This document shows, piece after piece, positions 15,043 through 22,978 of a DNA stretch of 34,081 bases. Position 1 is the first letter of the stretch, and every line of letters starts with the position of its first letter. The DNA is from Intestinibacillus sp964580155 (lineage in GTDB: Bacteria; Bacillota; Clostridia; Oscillospirales; Butyricicoccaceae): NCBI GenBank assembly GCA_964580155.1, contig CAZOJP010000023.1, forward strand, positions 1-34,081, in the 5' to 3' direction. The notes under the pieces were generated by a model. The model saw only the letters and a list, made by a program, of their open reading frames with translations. It did not search any database and was not told the DNA's origin. A program made the translations under genes and the position numbers.

Positions 15043-16044
15043 ATGGCTTATGATAAGGAAATTCTGTCGGACACCCTGCGCGAGCTCGAACGGGAACGCA
15101 CGCAGCGCGAGCAGGAGCTTGCCGCGCGCCGCGCCGCGGTCTATGCCGCCATTCCGCGCGCGAAGCAAATCGAAGACACGCTGCGGTCAACCGCCGCGTC
15201 CGTTGTGCGCGCCGCGCTTGAGTCGGGCGATGACCCCACGGCGGCGATCGACCGCCTGCGCGAGCGCAATCTGGCGCTGCAGCGCGAGCGCGCCGCGCTG
15301 CTCACAGAGCACGGCTACGCGCCCGATTATCTGTCCCTGCAGCCTGCGTGTCCGGCCTGCGCCGATCTCGGCTACATCGGCACCGAGCCGTGTGCGTGTC
15401 TCAAATCGCGCTATGCGCGCAACCTGACCGCGCGGCTGTCCACCGTGCTGCCCATCCGCGACCAGAACTTTGACACCTTCAACCTGATGCTGTATGCCGT
15501 ACAGCCCGATGCACGCATCGGCCTTTCTCCGCGCGAAAACATGGAGTACAATCTGGAGCAGTGCCGCGCCTATGCCGCGCGCTTCGGCAGCGAATGCCGC
15601 AATCTGCTGCTCTACGGCTCTCCGGGGCTTGGCAAGACCTTTTTGTCCTCCTCCATCGCCAAAGCCGTGTCCGAGCGCGGCTTTTCGGTCGCATATGACA
15701 CCGCAATTACGATTCTCTCCCACTGCGAAAGCGAAAAATTCGGCGGCCCGGACGCGCAGAACGCCGCGCGCATGCTGCGCAAATACCGCGATGCCGCGCT
15801 GCTCATCATCGACGATTTGGGCGCGGAAATGACAACCGCCTTCACAACCTCCGCGCTGTACAGCCTTATCAACGACCGGCTGATGACGCGCCGGCCCATG
15901 ATCGTCAACACGAACCTTCTGCCGAGCGACCTCGAGCGGCGCTACTCCCCCGCCATTGCTTCGCGGTTTCTCGGGGAATTTTCACAGCTTCGCTTCTTCG
16001 GCGAGGACATCCGCCTGCTCAAGCGGCGGCGCGAGCAGGGCTAA
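15043..16044 (+). CDS. dnaC: DnaC/DnaI-like helicase-loader ATPase
   Basis: A 333-residue AAA+ ATPase of the DnaC/DnaI type that delivers the replicative helicase to origins or restarted forks. An N-terminal helical, charged region (about 1-90) is followed by a cysteine cluster, CPAC and CAC at 103-119, resembling the zinc-binding domain of Bacillus DnaI. The ATPase core has Walker A GSPGLGKT (192-199), Walker B LLIIDDLGAE (about 253-262), sensor-like IVNTNL and a downstream Arg in SRFLGEF. AAGGAGG at 15028-15034 lies within the end of dnaD, and the ATG directly follows its TAA, so the two are translated together. Confidence 0.92.
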   Translation: MAYDKEILSDTLRELERERTQREQELAARRAAVYAAIPRAKQIEDTLRSTAASVVRAALESGDDPTAAIDRLRERNLALQRERAALLTEHGYAPDYLSLQPACPACADLGYIGTEPCACLKSRYARNLTARLSTVLPIRDQNFDTFNLMLYAVQPDARIGLSPRENMEYNLEQCRAYAARFGSECRNLLLYGSPGLGKTFLSSSIAKAVSERGFSVAYDTAITILSHCESEKFGGPDAQNAARMLRKYRDAALLIIDDLGAEMTTAFTTSALYSLINDRLMTRRPMIVNTNLLPSDLERRYSPAIASRFLGEFSQLRFFGEDIRLLKRRREQG

Positions 16045-16156
16045 AACCGCGCACACAGCTCTCTTAAGAAATCCGTAGGGAAATCGTATCAAATCCTTAA
16101 CAACTCGTTTACAAACGCTTCACACATTGCCGCGCACGGGGTAGTATACTAAGTAC

Positions 16157-16286
16157 ATCAGCCGGGGCGGTTTCCCCCACCAACCGGTTGAGGAATGAAT
16201 GCCATCCAAGCTTATTTCTCTTTTACCCCCCTTTTTATTTTGTGAAGATCGACAAAGCCCGCTCATCCCCCCGAGCGGGCTTTGTC
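16157..16286 (+). ncRNA. Candidate C-rich small RNA (or long leader)
   Basis: The 350-base gap after dnaC contains a -10 element TATACT (16145-16150) with no clear -35, a possible CAGCCGG/CCGGTTG stem with an inner GGGG/CCCC pairing, and a strong hairpin near the end. Three C-runs occur: 16174-16178, 16226-16231 and 16267-16272, the last in the terminal loop of the hairpin. Such exposed C-runs are typical of Firmicutes small RNAs that bind Shine-Dalgarno sequences. No convincing reading frame of its own is present. It could also be a long leader of the downstream nuclease gene. Confidence 0.45.
16251..16286 (+). terminator. Strong hairpin ending the candidate small RNA
   Basis: A perfect 14-bp stem (16251-16264 with 16273-16286) with loop ATCCCCCC. 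The stem core GAGCGGGC is followed by TTTGTC, a short T-run inside the stem, so termination may be moderate. Confidence 0.65.
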
Positions 16287-16300
16287 ATGCCCAAAAGCAT

Positions 16301-16329
16301 TTGGTTTTTGCACAGGGCTATGCTATACT
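16301..16329 (+). promoter_or_regulatory. Promoter of the SbcD-like nuclease operon
   Basis: TTGGTT (16301-16306) and TATACT (16324-16329) are 17 bases apart, and TGC before the -10 makes it an extended -10 promoter. Confidence 0.7.
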
Positions 16330-16396
16330 GTTCATACAAACACCGTCTTGTCCGCGACGACGCGACGGTACCATTTGCAAAGGAGTTTGTTCCGCT

Positions 16397-17488
16397 ATGC
16401 CGGTTCTTTTTCATCTTGCCGATTTGCACATCGGCGCGCCCTATGATTCACTTCCGCCCGAGGCCGCCAGTGTGTGCCGTGCGTCCCAGCTCGCCGCGCT
16501 CGAGCATGCGGTGGACCGTGCGAACGATCTTGACGCGGCCGCCATCCTCATCCCGGGCGATCTGTTCGATACGCCCGATCCTCCGCTCGCGCTGTTCAGC
16601 CAGGTTATGAGCCTACTCACGCGCGCCCACTGTCCCGTGCTGATCGCGCCGGGCAACCACGATTATCTGCATCCCCAAAGCCCGTACCGCATCGCCCCCA
16701 TGCCGCAGGGCATCCATGTGTTCGGCGGCACGGTGCTCGAGCCCTTTGCGCTCGAGGACGGGCACACCGTCATCTGGGGCGCGGCGTTCCACGGTGTTTC
16801 CGCGCGCATCCCATTGACGGCGCCGCTCGACCGGCAAAACTGCAACATCCTGTGCGTGCACGCCGAGCTGTACGACGACAACGGCTATAATCCGATGCCG
16901 GCCGCCGCCATCGGCGCGTCGGGCTTTGATTATGCCGCCTTCGGTCACAACCATACTTTTTCGGGTATTCAGCGCGAAAACGACACCTTTTATGCGTGTA
17001 CGGGCTGCTTTGTCGGACGCGGCGCGCACGAGGCAGGGCCGCGCGGCTATTTGTGCGGCGCGGTCGAAAAGGGCTCCGCCGCGCTGACCTTTGTGCCTGC
17101 AGGCGGCGTGGAATTTGAAACCATCACCCAGGATATTTCCGCCATCACGGACGACCGCACGCTCGGGCGCACCCTCGCCGCGCGCATTCCGCACGCGCAT
17201 GATCGCATGTGCCTGACGGTCGAGCTGACCGGCGAGCGGCGGTACGAGCCGGATTTTGCCGGACTCAAGCGCGCGCTCGGACAGGTATGCGTGCATGCCG
17301 CCCTGCGCGATCACACGGTTACCGTGCGCGACCCGTGGCGGTATCTCGCGGAGGACGGGCTGCGCGGTGCGATCACGCGCCGTTTTCGCAAGGCATGGGA
17401 GGAGGCGGACGGCAACGATCGCCCCACCCGTCTGCTGTCGCTGCAATATGCCCTCGCCGCACTCGACGGCGAGGATGTCCCGCTGTGA
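16397..17488 (+). CDS. SbcD/YhaO-like metallophosphoesterase (DNA exonuclease subunit)
   Basis: A 363-residue member of the SbcD/Mre11-like family, two-metal nucleases that work with an SMC-type ATPase on DNA ends. Motifs in order: HLADLHIG at residues 6-13, PGDLFD at about 54-59, PGNHDY at about 86-91, CVHAEL and FGHNH near 183. The start at ATG 16397 (AAAGGAG 11 bases upstream) is chosen over an in-frame ATG at 16199, because the family starts right before the first motif and because the longer version would read through the small RNA, terminator and promoter. The expected ATPase partner (YhaN-like) is not adjacent but lies at 29821-31869 on the other strand. The next gene follows by 13 bases. 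Confidence 0.9.
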   Translation: MPVLFHLADLHIGAPYDSLPPEAASVCRASQLAALEHAVDRANDLDAAAILIPGDLFDTPDPPLALFSQVMSLLTRAHCPVLIAPGNHDYLHPQSPYRIAPMPQGIHVFGGTVLEPFALEDGHTVIWGAAFHGVSARIPLTAPLDRQNCNILCVHAELYDDNGYNPMPAAAIGASGFDYAAFGHNHTFSGIQRENDTFYACTGCFVGRGAHEAGPRGYLCGAVEKGSAALTFVPAGGVEFETITQDISAITDDRTLGRTLAARIPHAHDRMCLTVELTGERRYEPDFAGLKRALGQVCVHAALRDHTVTVRDPWRYLAEDGLRGAITRRFRKAWEEADGNDRPTRLLSLQYALAALDGEDVPL

Positions 17489-17501
17489 AAGGAGCTTTTT
17501 T

Positions 17502-17900
17502 ATGAGTAAAATCCCGATGGAGGCCGTCTTCTACTATGCGCCTACGCCCTCCGATAAAGAATCCGCGCTGCGTGCGCTGTGCGCACGTCTCGGCATCCGC
17601 TTCAAGACCATTGCCGCCGATGAGGCCGGACAGAAGCTCGGCGCGCTCGTTGGTCTGCCCGGTTTTACCGCGGATGCGCCGCCTGCGGACGCGCTTGCGG
17701 ACGAGCTGCTCATCCTGCACCGCTTCGCCGACCGCAAGATTGACGCCTTCCTCGCGGCGATGCGCAAGGCGGAAATTCCGCGCATCGCACTCAAGGCGGT
17801 CGTGACCGAGCACAATGCGGAGTGGTCCCTCACCGCGCTTGCGGCCGAGCTGCAGCGCGAGCACGACGAATTTGCCAGATATGCCGCCGAACAGCCGTAA
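17502..17900 (+). CDS. DUF3783 domain protein
   Basis: A 132-residue soluble protein starting at ATG 17502 with AAAGGAG close upstream. The pattern LPGF, then LLILHRFADRKIDAFLAAMRK, then IALKAVVTEHNAEWSLTALAAELQREH is what I know as DUF3783, a short domain of unknown function common in Clostridia. I see no catalytic residues or membrane segments. It sits 13 bases after the SbcD-like nuclease gene and is probably co-transcribed with it, but whether it acts in DNA repair is unknown. A larger frame starting inside the nuclease gene is a shadow. Confidence 0.8.
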   Translation: MSKIPMEAVFYYAPTPSDKESALRALCARLGIRFKTIAADEAGQKLGALVGLPGFTADAPPADALADELLILHRFADRKIDAFLAAMRKAEIPRIALKAVVTEHNAEWSLTALAAELQREHDEFARYAAEQP

Positions 17901-17910
17901 AACGCAAAGC

Positions 17911-17945
17911 TGCGCCCCACAGACGTAACACGTCCGCGGGGCGCA
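17911..17945 (+). terminator. Hairpin after the DUF3783 gene
   Basis: TGCGCCCC (17911-17918) pairs with GGGGCGCA (17938-17945), with a small inner GACG/CGTC stem. On the plus strand it is followed by As rather than Ts; on the minus strand a GCTTTGCGTTTT run follows. It may support termination from either side, but direction is uncertain. Confidence 0.4.
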
Positions 17946-17979
17946 AAAAAATGCTTGCTTGCGCGGTCTGGAGCCGCGC
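17945..17979 (-). terminator. Terminator of lexA-recG
   Basis: Just after the recG stop the minus strand forms GCGCGG/CCGCGC (17979-17961), followed after nine bases by seven Ts (17951-17945). Confidence 0.6.
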
Positions 17980-17981
17980 AC

Positions 17982-20027
17982 TCAGTTAAAGATCTCTCCT
18001 TCGTCGGCGGCGCGCCACAGCCGTGCAACGCGCGCGCGCAGTGCCGGCCAGTGCGCAAGCGTCGGATCGGCTTGCAGCAGCGCGGCGGCCTCTGCCTGCG
18101 CACTTTCGAGCAGTGCCATGTCCGTCGCGATATCCGCAATGTGCAGCGGCGGCAAACCGTGCTGCCGCGCACCGAAAAAATCGCCCGGGCCGCGCATCGC
18201 AAGATCGGCGCGCGCAATTTCGAAGCCGTCCGCGGTGCGCGCGAGAAGCTCAAGCCGCTGCCGCGCCTTCGCGCCCTTGTCCGCGCCGAAAAAGACGCAG
18301 TAGGATTGCCGATTTCCGCGTCCGACCCGTCCGCGCAGCTGGTGCAGCTGGGAAAGCCCGAAGCGGTCCGCGTCCTCCACAACCATAAGCGTGGCATTGG
18401 GCACGTTGACGCCGACCTCGATCACCGTCGTCGCCACCAGCACATCGAGCATGCCTGCGGCAAAAGCGCGCATGACCTCGTCCTTGTCCGCAGCCTTCAT
18501 GCGGCCGTGCAGCAAGCCGACGCGGCGGCCGGGCAGCGCACGTTGCAGCGCCTGCGCGTGCTGCTCCGCGCTTTTGAGCCCCAGATCGCCGTCCTCGACG
18601 AGCGGACAGACCACATAGGCCTGACCGCCGAGTGCGCACTGTTTTTCGATGAATTTATAGATGTGCGCGCGCATGTCCTCCCCCACCGCGTAGGTTTGGA
18701 TGGGTTGACGGCCGGGCGGCAGCTCGTCGAGCACGGAGACATCAAGATCGCCGTATAAAATGAGCGCGAGCGTGCGCGGAATCGGGGTCGCGGACATGAC
18801 GAGCACATGGGGCGTTTCGCCCTTTGCAGACAGCAGCGCGCGCTGCCGCACGCCGAAGCGGTGCTGCTCATCCGCGACAACCGCGCCCAGATTATGAAAC
18901 CGCACGTCCTTTTGAATGAGCGCGTGGGTGCCGATTGCGATCTGTGCGCGGCCCTCCGCAAGCGCGGCGAGCGCTTCGCGCTTATCGCGCGCGCCCATGG
19001 AGCCCGTCAGCAGCACGCACCGCGCACCCAGCTTGCCGAGCAGCGGCGACAGCGTTTCGTAGTGCTGCGCCGCAAGGATCTCCGTGGGTGCCATGAGTGC
19101 GGACTGGTAGCCGTTTTGCGCCGCGAGCGCGCACAGCGCCGCCGCAACGACCGTCTTGCCCGAGCCGACATCGCCCTGCACCAGACGGTTCATGGGCTGC
19201 CCCGCCCCCACATCGCGGACGAGCTCTGTCACCGCGCGCTGCTGCGCCCTCGTCGGCGCAAATCCCAGCGCGCGCCAGAACGCTTCGAGCGCGCAATGCG
19301 AAAACAGCAGCCCGCGCTCTTCTTTGCGGCGCGCGCGCAGGCGCGACAGTCCGCAGCTGAGCAGAAACAGCTCCTCAAAGCACAAACGGCGGCGTGCGGC
19401 ACGCATTTCCGCTTCATTTTGCGGTCGATGAATCAGGCGCAGCCCGTCCATCAGCGCGGGCAGCGCATATTTTTGCAACAGATACGGCGGCAGGCAATCG
19501 GGCGGATTTTCGCTTTCCAGTGCAGTGATTGCCTCCTGCGTGACGAGCAGCAGGTCGCGCTGCGTCAGCCCGGCGCACAGCGGATAGATCGGCACGATGC
19601 GTCCGCGCGGGCGCGTATCTTCCGCCACCGGCTCGGCCGCGGGCGAAAGCATGCGCTGCTGCCTCCCCTCGCCCTGCACCGATCCGTAAAACAGATAGGA
19701 CCGCCCCTGACGCAGCTGCGCGGCCGCGTATTTGTTATTAAAATAGACGATTTGCAGCGTGCCCGTCCGGTCAAACACCGTGAGCTTGGTCACGTCCATG
19801 CCGCGGCGGATGTGCTGCACGGCCGGCACAGTGCCCACAACCGCGCACACGCTGACCTTGTCGCCGTCGCACAGCTGCGCAATCGGCACGATGCGCGTGC
19901 GGTCCTCATAAGCGCGCGGATAGGTTTCGAGCGCGTCCCCAAGCGTGCGCACGCCCATGGATTCGAGCGCCGCCGCTTTTTTCGGGCCGATCCGATGCAC
20001 CTCGCGCACGCTGCTTGCCAGCTCCAT
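17982..20027 (-). CDS. recG: ATP-dependent DNA helicase RecG
   Basis: RecG drives branch migration and rescues stalled replication forks. The 681-residue length is standard. In order: an N-terminal wedge/OB domain (about 1-230; VCAVVGTVPAVQ...), a superfamily 2 helicase core with Walker A GDVGSGKT, the DEQHRFG box (DExH), SATPIPRT (motif III) and the C-terminal motif VI QLRGRVGRG, then the TRG region LAMRGPGDFFGARQHG. I place the start at ATG 20027, one base after the lexA stop, because the protein then opens with the expected MELASSVREVHRIGPKKA; no good ribosome site is visible, so it is likely coupled to lexA translation. This arrangement puts recG under LexA control. Confidence 0.95.
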   Translation of the reverse strand: MELASSVREVHRIGPKKAAALESMGVRTLGDALETYPRAYEDRTRIVPIAQLCDGDKVSVCAVVGTVPAVQHIRRGMDVTKLTVFDRTGTLQIVYFNNKYAAAQLRQGRSYLFYGSVQGEGRQQRMLSPAAEPVAEDTRPRGRIVPIYPLCAGLTQRDLLLVTQEAITALESENPPDCLPPYLLQKYALPALMDGLRLIHRPQNEAEMRAARRRLCFEELFLLSCGLSRLRARRKEERGLLFSHCALEAFWRALGFAPTRAQQRAVTELVRDVGAGQPMNRLVQGDVGSGKTVVAAALCALAAQNGYQSALMAPTEILAAQHYETLSPLLGKLGARCVLLTGSMGARDKREALAALAEGRAQIAIGTHALIQKDVRFHNLGAVVADEQHRFGVRQRALLSAKGETPHVLVMSATPIPRTLALILYGDLDVSVLDELPPGRQPIQTYAVGEDMRAHIYKFIEKQCALGGQAYVVCPLVEDGDLGLKSAEQHAQALQRALPGRRVGLLHGRMKAADKDEVMRAFAAGMLDVLVATTVIEVGVNVPNATLMVVEDADRFGLSQLHQLRGRVGRGNRQSYCVFFGADKGAKARQRLELLARTADGFEIARADLAMRGPGDFFGARQHGLPPLHIADIATDMALLESAQAEAAALLQADPTLAHWPALRARVARLWRAADEGEIFN

Positions 20028-20028
20028 C

Positions 20029-20625
20029 TTACGCCGGATACTCGCGATAAACCGCGACAACAACACCGATAATGGTACATTCCGAGCCGTCGATCGGCTC
20101 AAACTCCGGGTTTTCCGGCATGAGCCAGATTTCGCCGTGCTCGCGGCGCAGACGCTTGCAGGTCGCCTCGTCCTCGAGCAGCGCGACAACAATCTGTCCG
20201 CTCTGCGCGGTCTCCTGCTTGCGCACCACAATAATGTCGCCGTTTAGGATGCCCGCGCCGATCATGGATTCGCCCTTGATGCGCAGACCAAAATGATCGC
20301 CCGCTCCGCCTGTAATATCGACGGGCAGGTAGCCCTCGATCTGCTCGACGGCAAGAATCGGCAGACCTGCCGTGACCTGCCCCAGAATCGGAATGCGCGC
20401 GACCGGCCCGCTCATTCCCTTGATGGTCAGCGCGCGGCCCTTGCGGTCGTCCTTTTCCAGGCAGCCCATCTCGCGCAGGCTCTTAATGTGCATATGCACG
20501 GTGCTCGGCGAGCTCAGCCCCACACCTGCGCAAATATCACGCACGGAGGGCGGATATCCCCGCTCCTGGGTGTATTCTGCGATGTACTCCAAAATTCTCT
20601 GCTGCTTGGCGGTTATTTTTTTCAT
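20029..20625 (-). CDS. lexA: LexA SOS repressor
   Basis: LexA represses DNA-damage genes and cleaves itself when RecA forms filaments on single-stranded DNA. The 198 residues comprise a winged helix-turn-helix (1-70; GYPPSVRDICAGVGLSSPSTV) and an S24 protease domain. The cleavage bond is Ala86-Gly87 in VTAGLP; the catalytic pair is Ser120 in GESMIGAG and Lys157 in DEATCKR. All functional residues are present. It is the first gene of a lexA-recG operon and lies opposite asp23-fakA. Two palindromic LexA boxes flank its promoter, so it represses itself. Confidence 0.97.
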   Translation of the reverse strand: MKKITAKQQRILEYIAEYTQERGYPPSVRDICAGVGLSSPSTVHMHIKSLREMGCLEKDDRKGRALTIKGMSGPVARIPILGQVTAGLPILAVEQIEGYLPVDITGGAGDHFGLRIKGESMIGAGILNGDIIVVRKQETAQSGQIVVALLEDEATCKRLRREHGEIWLMPENPEFEPIDGSECTIIGVVVAVYREYPA

Positions 20626-20722
20626 GACGAATCTCCTCCCGGACGCGGATGCCCCTGTGTCGAACCCTGTATCTTCCTCTCAAAATAGCTGTGTCTGCCC
20701 ATGAAAAGCATATCACAGCCCG

Positions 20723-20734
20723 AAACACATGTTT
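20723..20734. promoter_or_regulatory. LexA box 1 (downstream of the lexA start site)
   Basis: AAACACATGTTT, with arms AAACA and TGTTT, fits the Clostridia-type SOS box RAACnnnnGTTY. It lies just downstream of the lexA -10, where a repressor would block transcription. Confidence 0.75.
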
Positions 20735-20744
20735 GATTTTCACT

Positions 20745-20773
20745 ATTATACACCAGTTTCGCGTCGAATGCAA
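20745..20773 (-). promoter_or_regulatory. Promoter of lexA-recG
   Basis: On the minus strand TTGCAT (20773-20768) and TATAAT (20750-20745) are 17 bases apart. The -35 overlaps LexA box 2 by two bases. Confidence 0.8.
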
Positions 20774-20783
20774 ACATATGTTT
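20772..20783. promoter_or_regulatory. LexA box 2 (at the lexA -35)
   Basis: The perfect palindrome AAACATATGTTT matches the SOS box pattern. Its centre is 49 bp from that of box 1, and it abuts the -35 of the lexA promoter. Confidence 0.8.
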
Positions 20784-20840
20784 TCGCTCTCCGATATTTT
20801 TTTGCCGCGCACCGTGCGCATGCCTTTTCATAAAATGCAC

Positions 20841-20869
20841 TTGTACTTCAGCGCAAAGTATTATAAAAT
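20841..20869 (+). promoter_or_regulatory. Promoter of asp23-fakA
   Basis: TTGTAC (20841-20846) and TAAAAT (20864-20869) have a 17-base spacer. It is divergent from lexA and 58 bp away from LexA box 2, so LexA control is not implied. Confidence 0.7.
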
Positions 20870-20913
20870 AGGGAAAAGCACATACTGACCGTATGGATTT
20901 AGGAGGTTTCAGC

Positions 20914-21264
20914 ATGACGATCAAAACCGATCTTGGATATATCGAAATTGCGCCCGAGGTCATGGCAGGCATCGCGGGCTATGCAGCATCCAGCTGCTTC
21001 GGCGTCAAGGGCATGACGCTGCGCTCCGTATCGGACGGACTCGCCCACCTGCTGCGCCGTGAGAGCCAGACGCGCGGTGTCAAAATCACCGAGGCCGCGG
21101 ACGGCGGCATCAACATCGACCTGCACATCGCGGTCGAGCACGGCGTCAACATCGCAACGGTCTGCCGCTCGATCATCGGAGAGGTTCGTTATAATGTCGA
21201 ACGTCTGGTCGGCGTCGACGTGCGCAATATCGACATTTATGTCGACAGCATCAAGGCTGACTAA
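20914..21264 (+). CDS. Asp23/Gls24 family envelope stress protein (YloU-like)
   Basis: A 116-residue soluble protein of the Asp23/Gls24 family, found in Firmicutes and linked with envelope stress. ATG 20914 has AGGAGG seven bases upstream. The family fold is seen in GYIEIAPEVMAGIAGYAASSC, which matches the usual opening, and in the C-terminal NVERLVGVDVRNIDIYVDSI. It directly precedes fakA by 17 bases, the conserved yloU-yloV pair of Firmicutes; Asp23 proteins are often membrane-associated through partners, none of which is seen here. Confidence 0.93.
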   Translation: MTIKTDLGYIEIAPEVMAGIAGYAASSCFGVKGMTLRSVSDGLAHLLRRESQTRGVKITEAADGGINIDLHIAVEHGVNIATVCRSIIGEVRYNVERLVGVDVRNIDIYVDSIKAD

Positions 21265-21281
21265 AGGAGTATACATTAAAC

Positions 21282-22928
21282 ATGTCAAAGAAAATCGACG
21301 GGCTGTTGTTTCAGTCCATGATTGTCGAGGGCGCGCTTGCCATCGACGATAAAAAAGAACAGGCCAACGAGCTCAACGTTTTCCCCGTGCCGGACGGCGA
21401 CACCGGCACCAACATGTCTATGACAATGTCGAGCGCGATGGACGCTGTGCTCGCGCTGCGCGAGCCCACCCTTGCACAGGCAGTCGACACCACCGCCTCC
21501 GCGCTGCTGCGCGGCGCACGCGGCAATTCGGGTGTCATCCTGTCGCTGCTGTTTCGCGGTATGGCAAAAAAGCTGCGCGAAAAAACCGAAGCGGACGGAC
21601 ACGACCTTGCGCTTGCGCTGCACGAGGGCGTGGAGACCGCGTACAAGGCGGTCATGAAGCCTGCCGAGGGCACCATCCTAACCGTGTCGCGCGTGTGCGC
21701 GCAGACCGCGCTCGAGCAGTGCCAGGCCGACCCCGCAGCCTCGGTTGAGGACGTTCTGACGACCATCCTCACGCGCGGCCAGACCGCGCTCCAGGAGACC
21801 ATCCAGCAAAACCCCGTGCTCGCAAAGGCGGGCGTGGTCGACGCAGGCGGCTTTGGTTTTCTGACCATCTTTGAGGGCATGAGCGATGCGTTCCGCGGCA
21901 TCAAGCGCGAGCGCACGCCCGTTGCCGCATCCAAATCCGCCGCAGATTTTGCCGCGATTTCGGATGCGGACATCAACTTTACTTACTGCACCGAATTCAT
22001 CGCCGAGCGCCGCGACAAATCCCGCTCCCCCGAGCGGCTGCGCGCCCTTCTCGACGAGATGGGTGACAGTCTGGTCGTGGTCGATGACGACGACATTGTC
22101 AAGGTGCATGTGCACACCGACACCCCCGACCGCGCGCTTGCCGAGGGTCTGAAGTTCGGCCCGCTGCTCACAATCAAAATCGAAAACATGCGCGAGCAGC
22201 ACACCGCCAAGGTCATCGAGGACACCGCCCCCGCCGCCGAACCGGCCGAGCGCGTCATTGCCGCCGCGGAGAAGAAATTCGGCTTTGTCGCAATCGCGGC
22301 AGGCGACGGTCTGTGTCATGTGTTCACCGATCTGGGCATCGACCACGTCGTGCAGGGCGGCCAAACCATGAACCCCTCGACAAACGATATCCTGCGTGCG
22401 ATTGACGCGACACCGGCCGAAATCGTCTATGTGCTGCCGAACAACAAGAACATCATCATGGCAGCCGAGCAGGCCGCGCCGCTTTCCGATAAAACGGTCG
22501 TCGTCATCCCGACGAAGAACATCCCGCAGGGGATTTCCGCGATGCTGGTCTTTGACGACGGCGCGGATCAGGGCGCAAACACCACCGCGATGACCGCCGC
22601 GATTGCAGGCGTGACCGCAGGACAGGTGACCTATGCCGCGCGCGACTCGGAGTTTGACGGCAAGAAAATCAAGCAGGGCGAGTATATGTCCCTGTGCGAG
22701 GGCAAGCTGTGCGCAAGCAGCAAAAAAAACGCGGACGTTCTCAAAAAGCTCGCGCGCGAAATGGTGCGGCAGGACAGCTCCTTCGCGACCATCATCTACG
22801 GCGAGGGGGTCAGCGAGCAGGATGCTCTCCGCGCCGAGGAACTGTTCCGCAAGGAAAACAAGGATCTCGAGATCACGGTCATAAACGGCGGTCAGCCTGT
22901 CTATTATTACATCATCTCGGTCGAATAA
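21282..22928 (+). CDS. fakA: Fatty acid kinase FakA-like protein (DAK2/YloV)
   Basis: FakA phosphorylates fatty acids held by FakB (DegV family) proteins, feeding acyl-phosphate to phospholipid synthesis. The 548-residue protein has an N-terminal DAK2 ATP-binding domain with the motif NVFPVPDGDTGTNM (about 32-45), whose aspartates bind magnesium, and GARGNSGVILS; a middle domain with FTYCTEFI and a histidine-rich VHVHTDTP; and a C-terminal domain with THVVQGGQTMNPST-like sequence typical of YloV. No fakB lies in the window, so fatty acids would be handled by partners elsewhere. AAAGGAG lies 12 bases before ATG 21282. The pair asp23-fakA ends at a hairpin. Confidence 0.88.
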   Translation: MSKKIDGLLFQSMIVEGALAIDDKKEQANELNVFPVPDGDTGTNMSMTMSSAMDAVLALREPTLAQAVDTTASALLRGARGNSGVILSLLFRGMAKKLREKTEADGHDLALALHEGVETAYKAVMKPAEGTILTVSRVCAQTALEQCQADPAASVEDVLTTILTRGQTALQETIQQNPVLAKAGVVDAGGFGFLTIFEGMSDAFRGIKRERTPVAASKSAADFAAISDADINFTYCTEFIAERRDKSRSPERLRALLDEMGDSLVVVDDDDIVKVHVHTDTPDRALAEGLKFGPLLTIKIENMREQHTAKVIEDTAPAAEPAERVIAAAEKKFGFVAIAAGDGLCHVFTDLGIDHVVQGGQTMNPSTNDILRAIDATPAEIVYVLPNNKNIIMAAEQAAPLSDKTVVVIPTKNIPQGISAMLVFDDGADQGANTTAMTAAIAGVTAGQVTYAARDSEFDGKKIKQGEYMSLCEGKLCASSKKNADVLKKLAREMVRQDSSFATIIYGEGVSEQDALRAEELFRKENKDLEITVINGGQPVYYYIISVE

Positions 22929-22932
22929 ATAA

Positions 22933-22967
22933 AAAGCAGCCTCTCCGCTTGTCGGGGAGGCTGCTTT
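22933..22967 (+). terminator. Hairpin between fakA and pth
   Basis: A 14-bp stem with one G-U pair (22933-22946 with 22954-22967) ends in only three Ts and is followed at once by the pth ribosome site AAGGAG. Probably a partial terminator, letting some transcription into pth. Confidence 0.65.
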
Positions 22968-22978
22968 AAGGAGAATAC

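Noticed and set aside
16199..16396. N-terminal extension of the SbcD-like protein by 66 codons
   Set aside because: It would read through a hairpin terminator and a promoter, and the family starts at the metal-binding motif just after ATG 16397.
18807..20072. Long plus-strand open frame of 421 codons opposite recG
   Set aside because: Antisense shadow of recG, rich in Arg, His, Gln and Ala, without a start signal.
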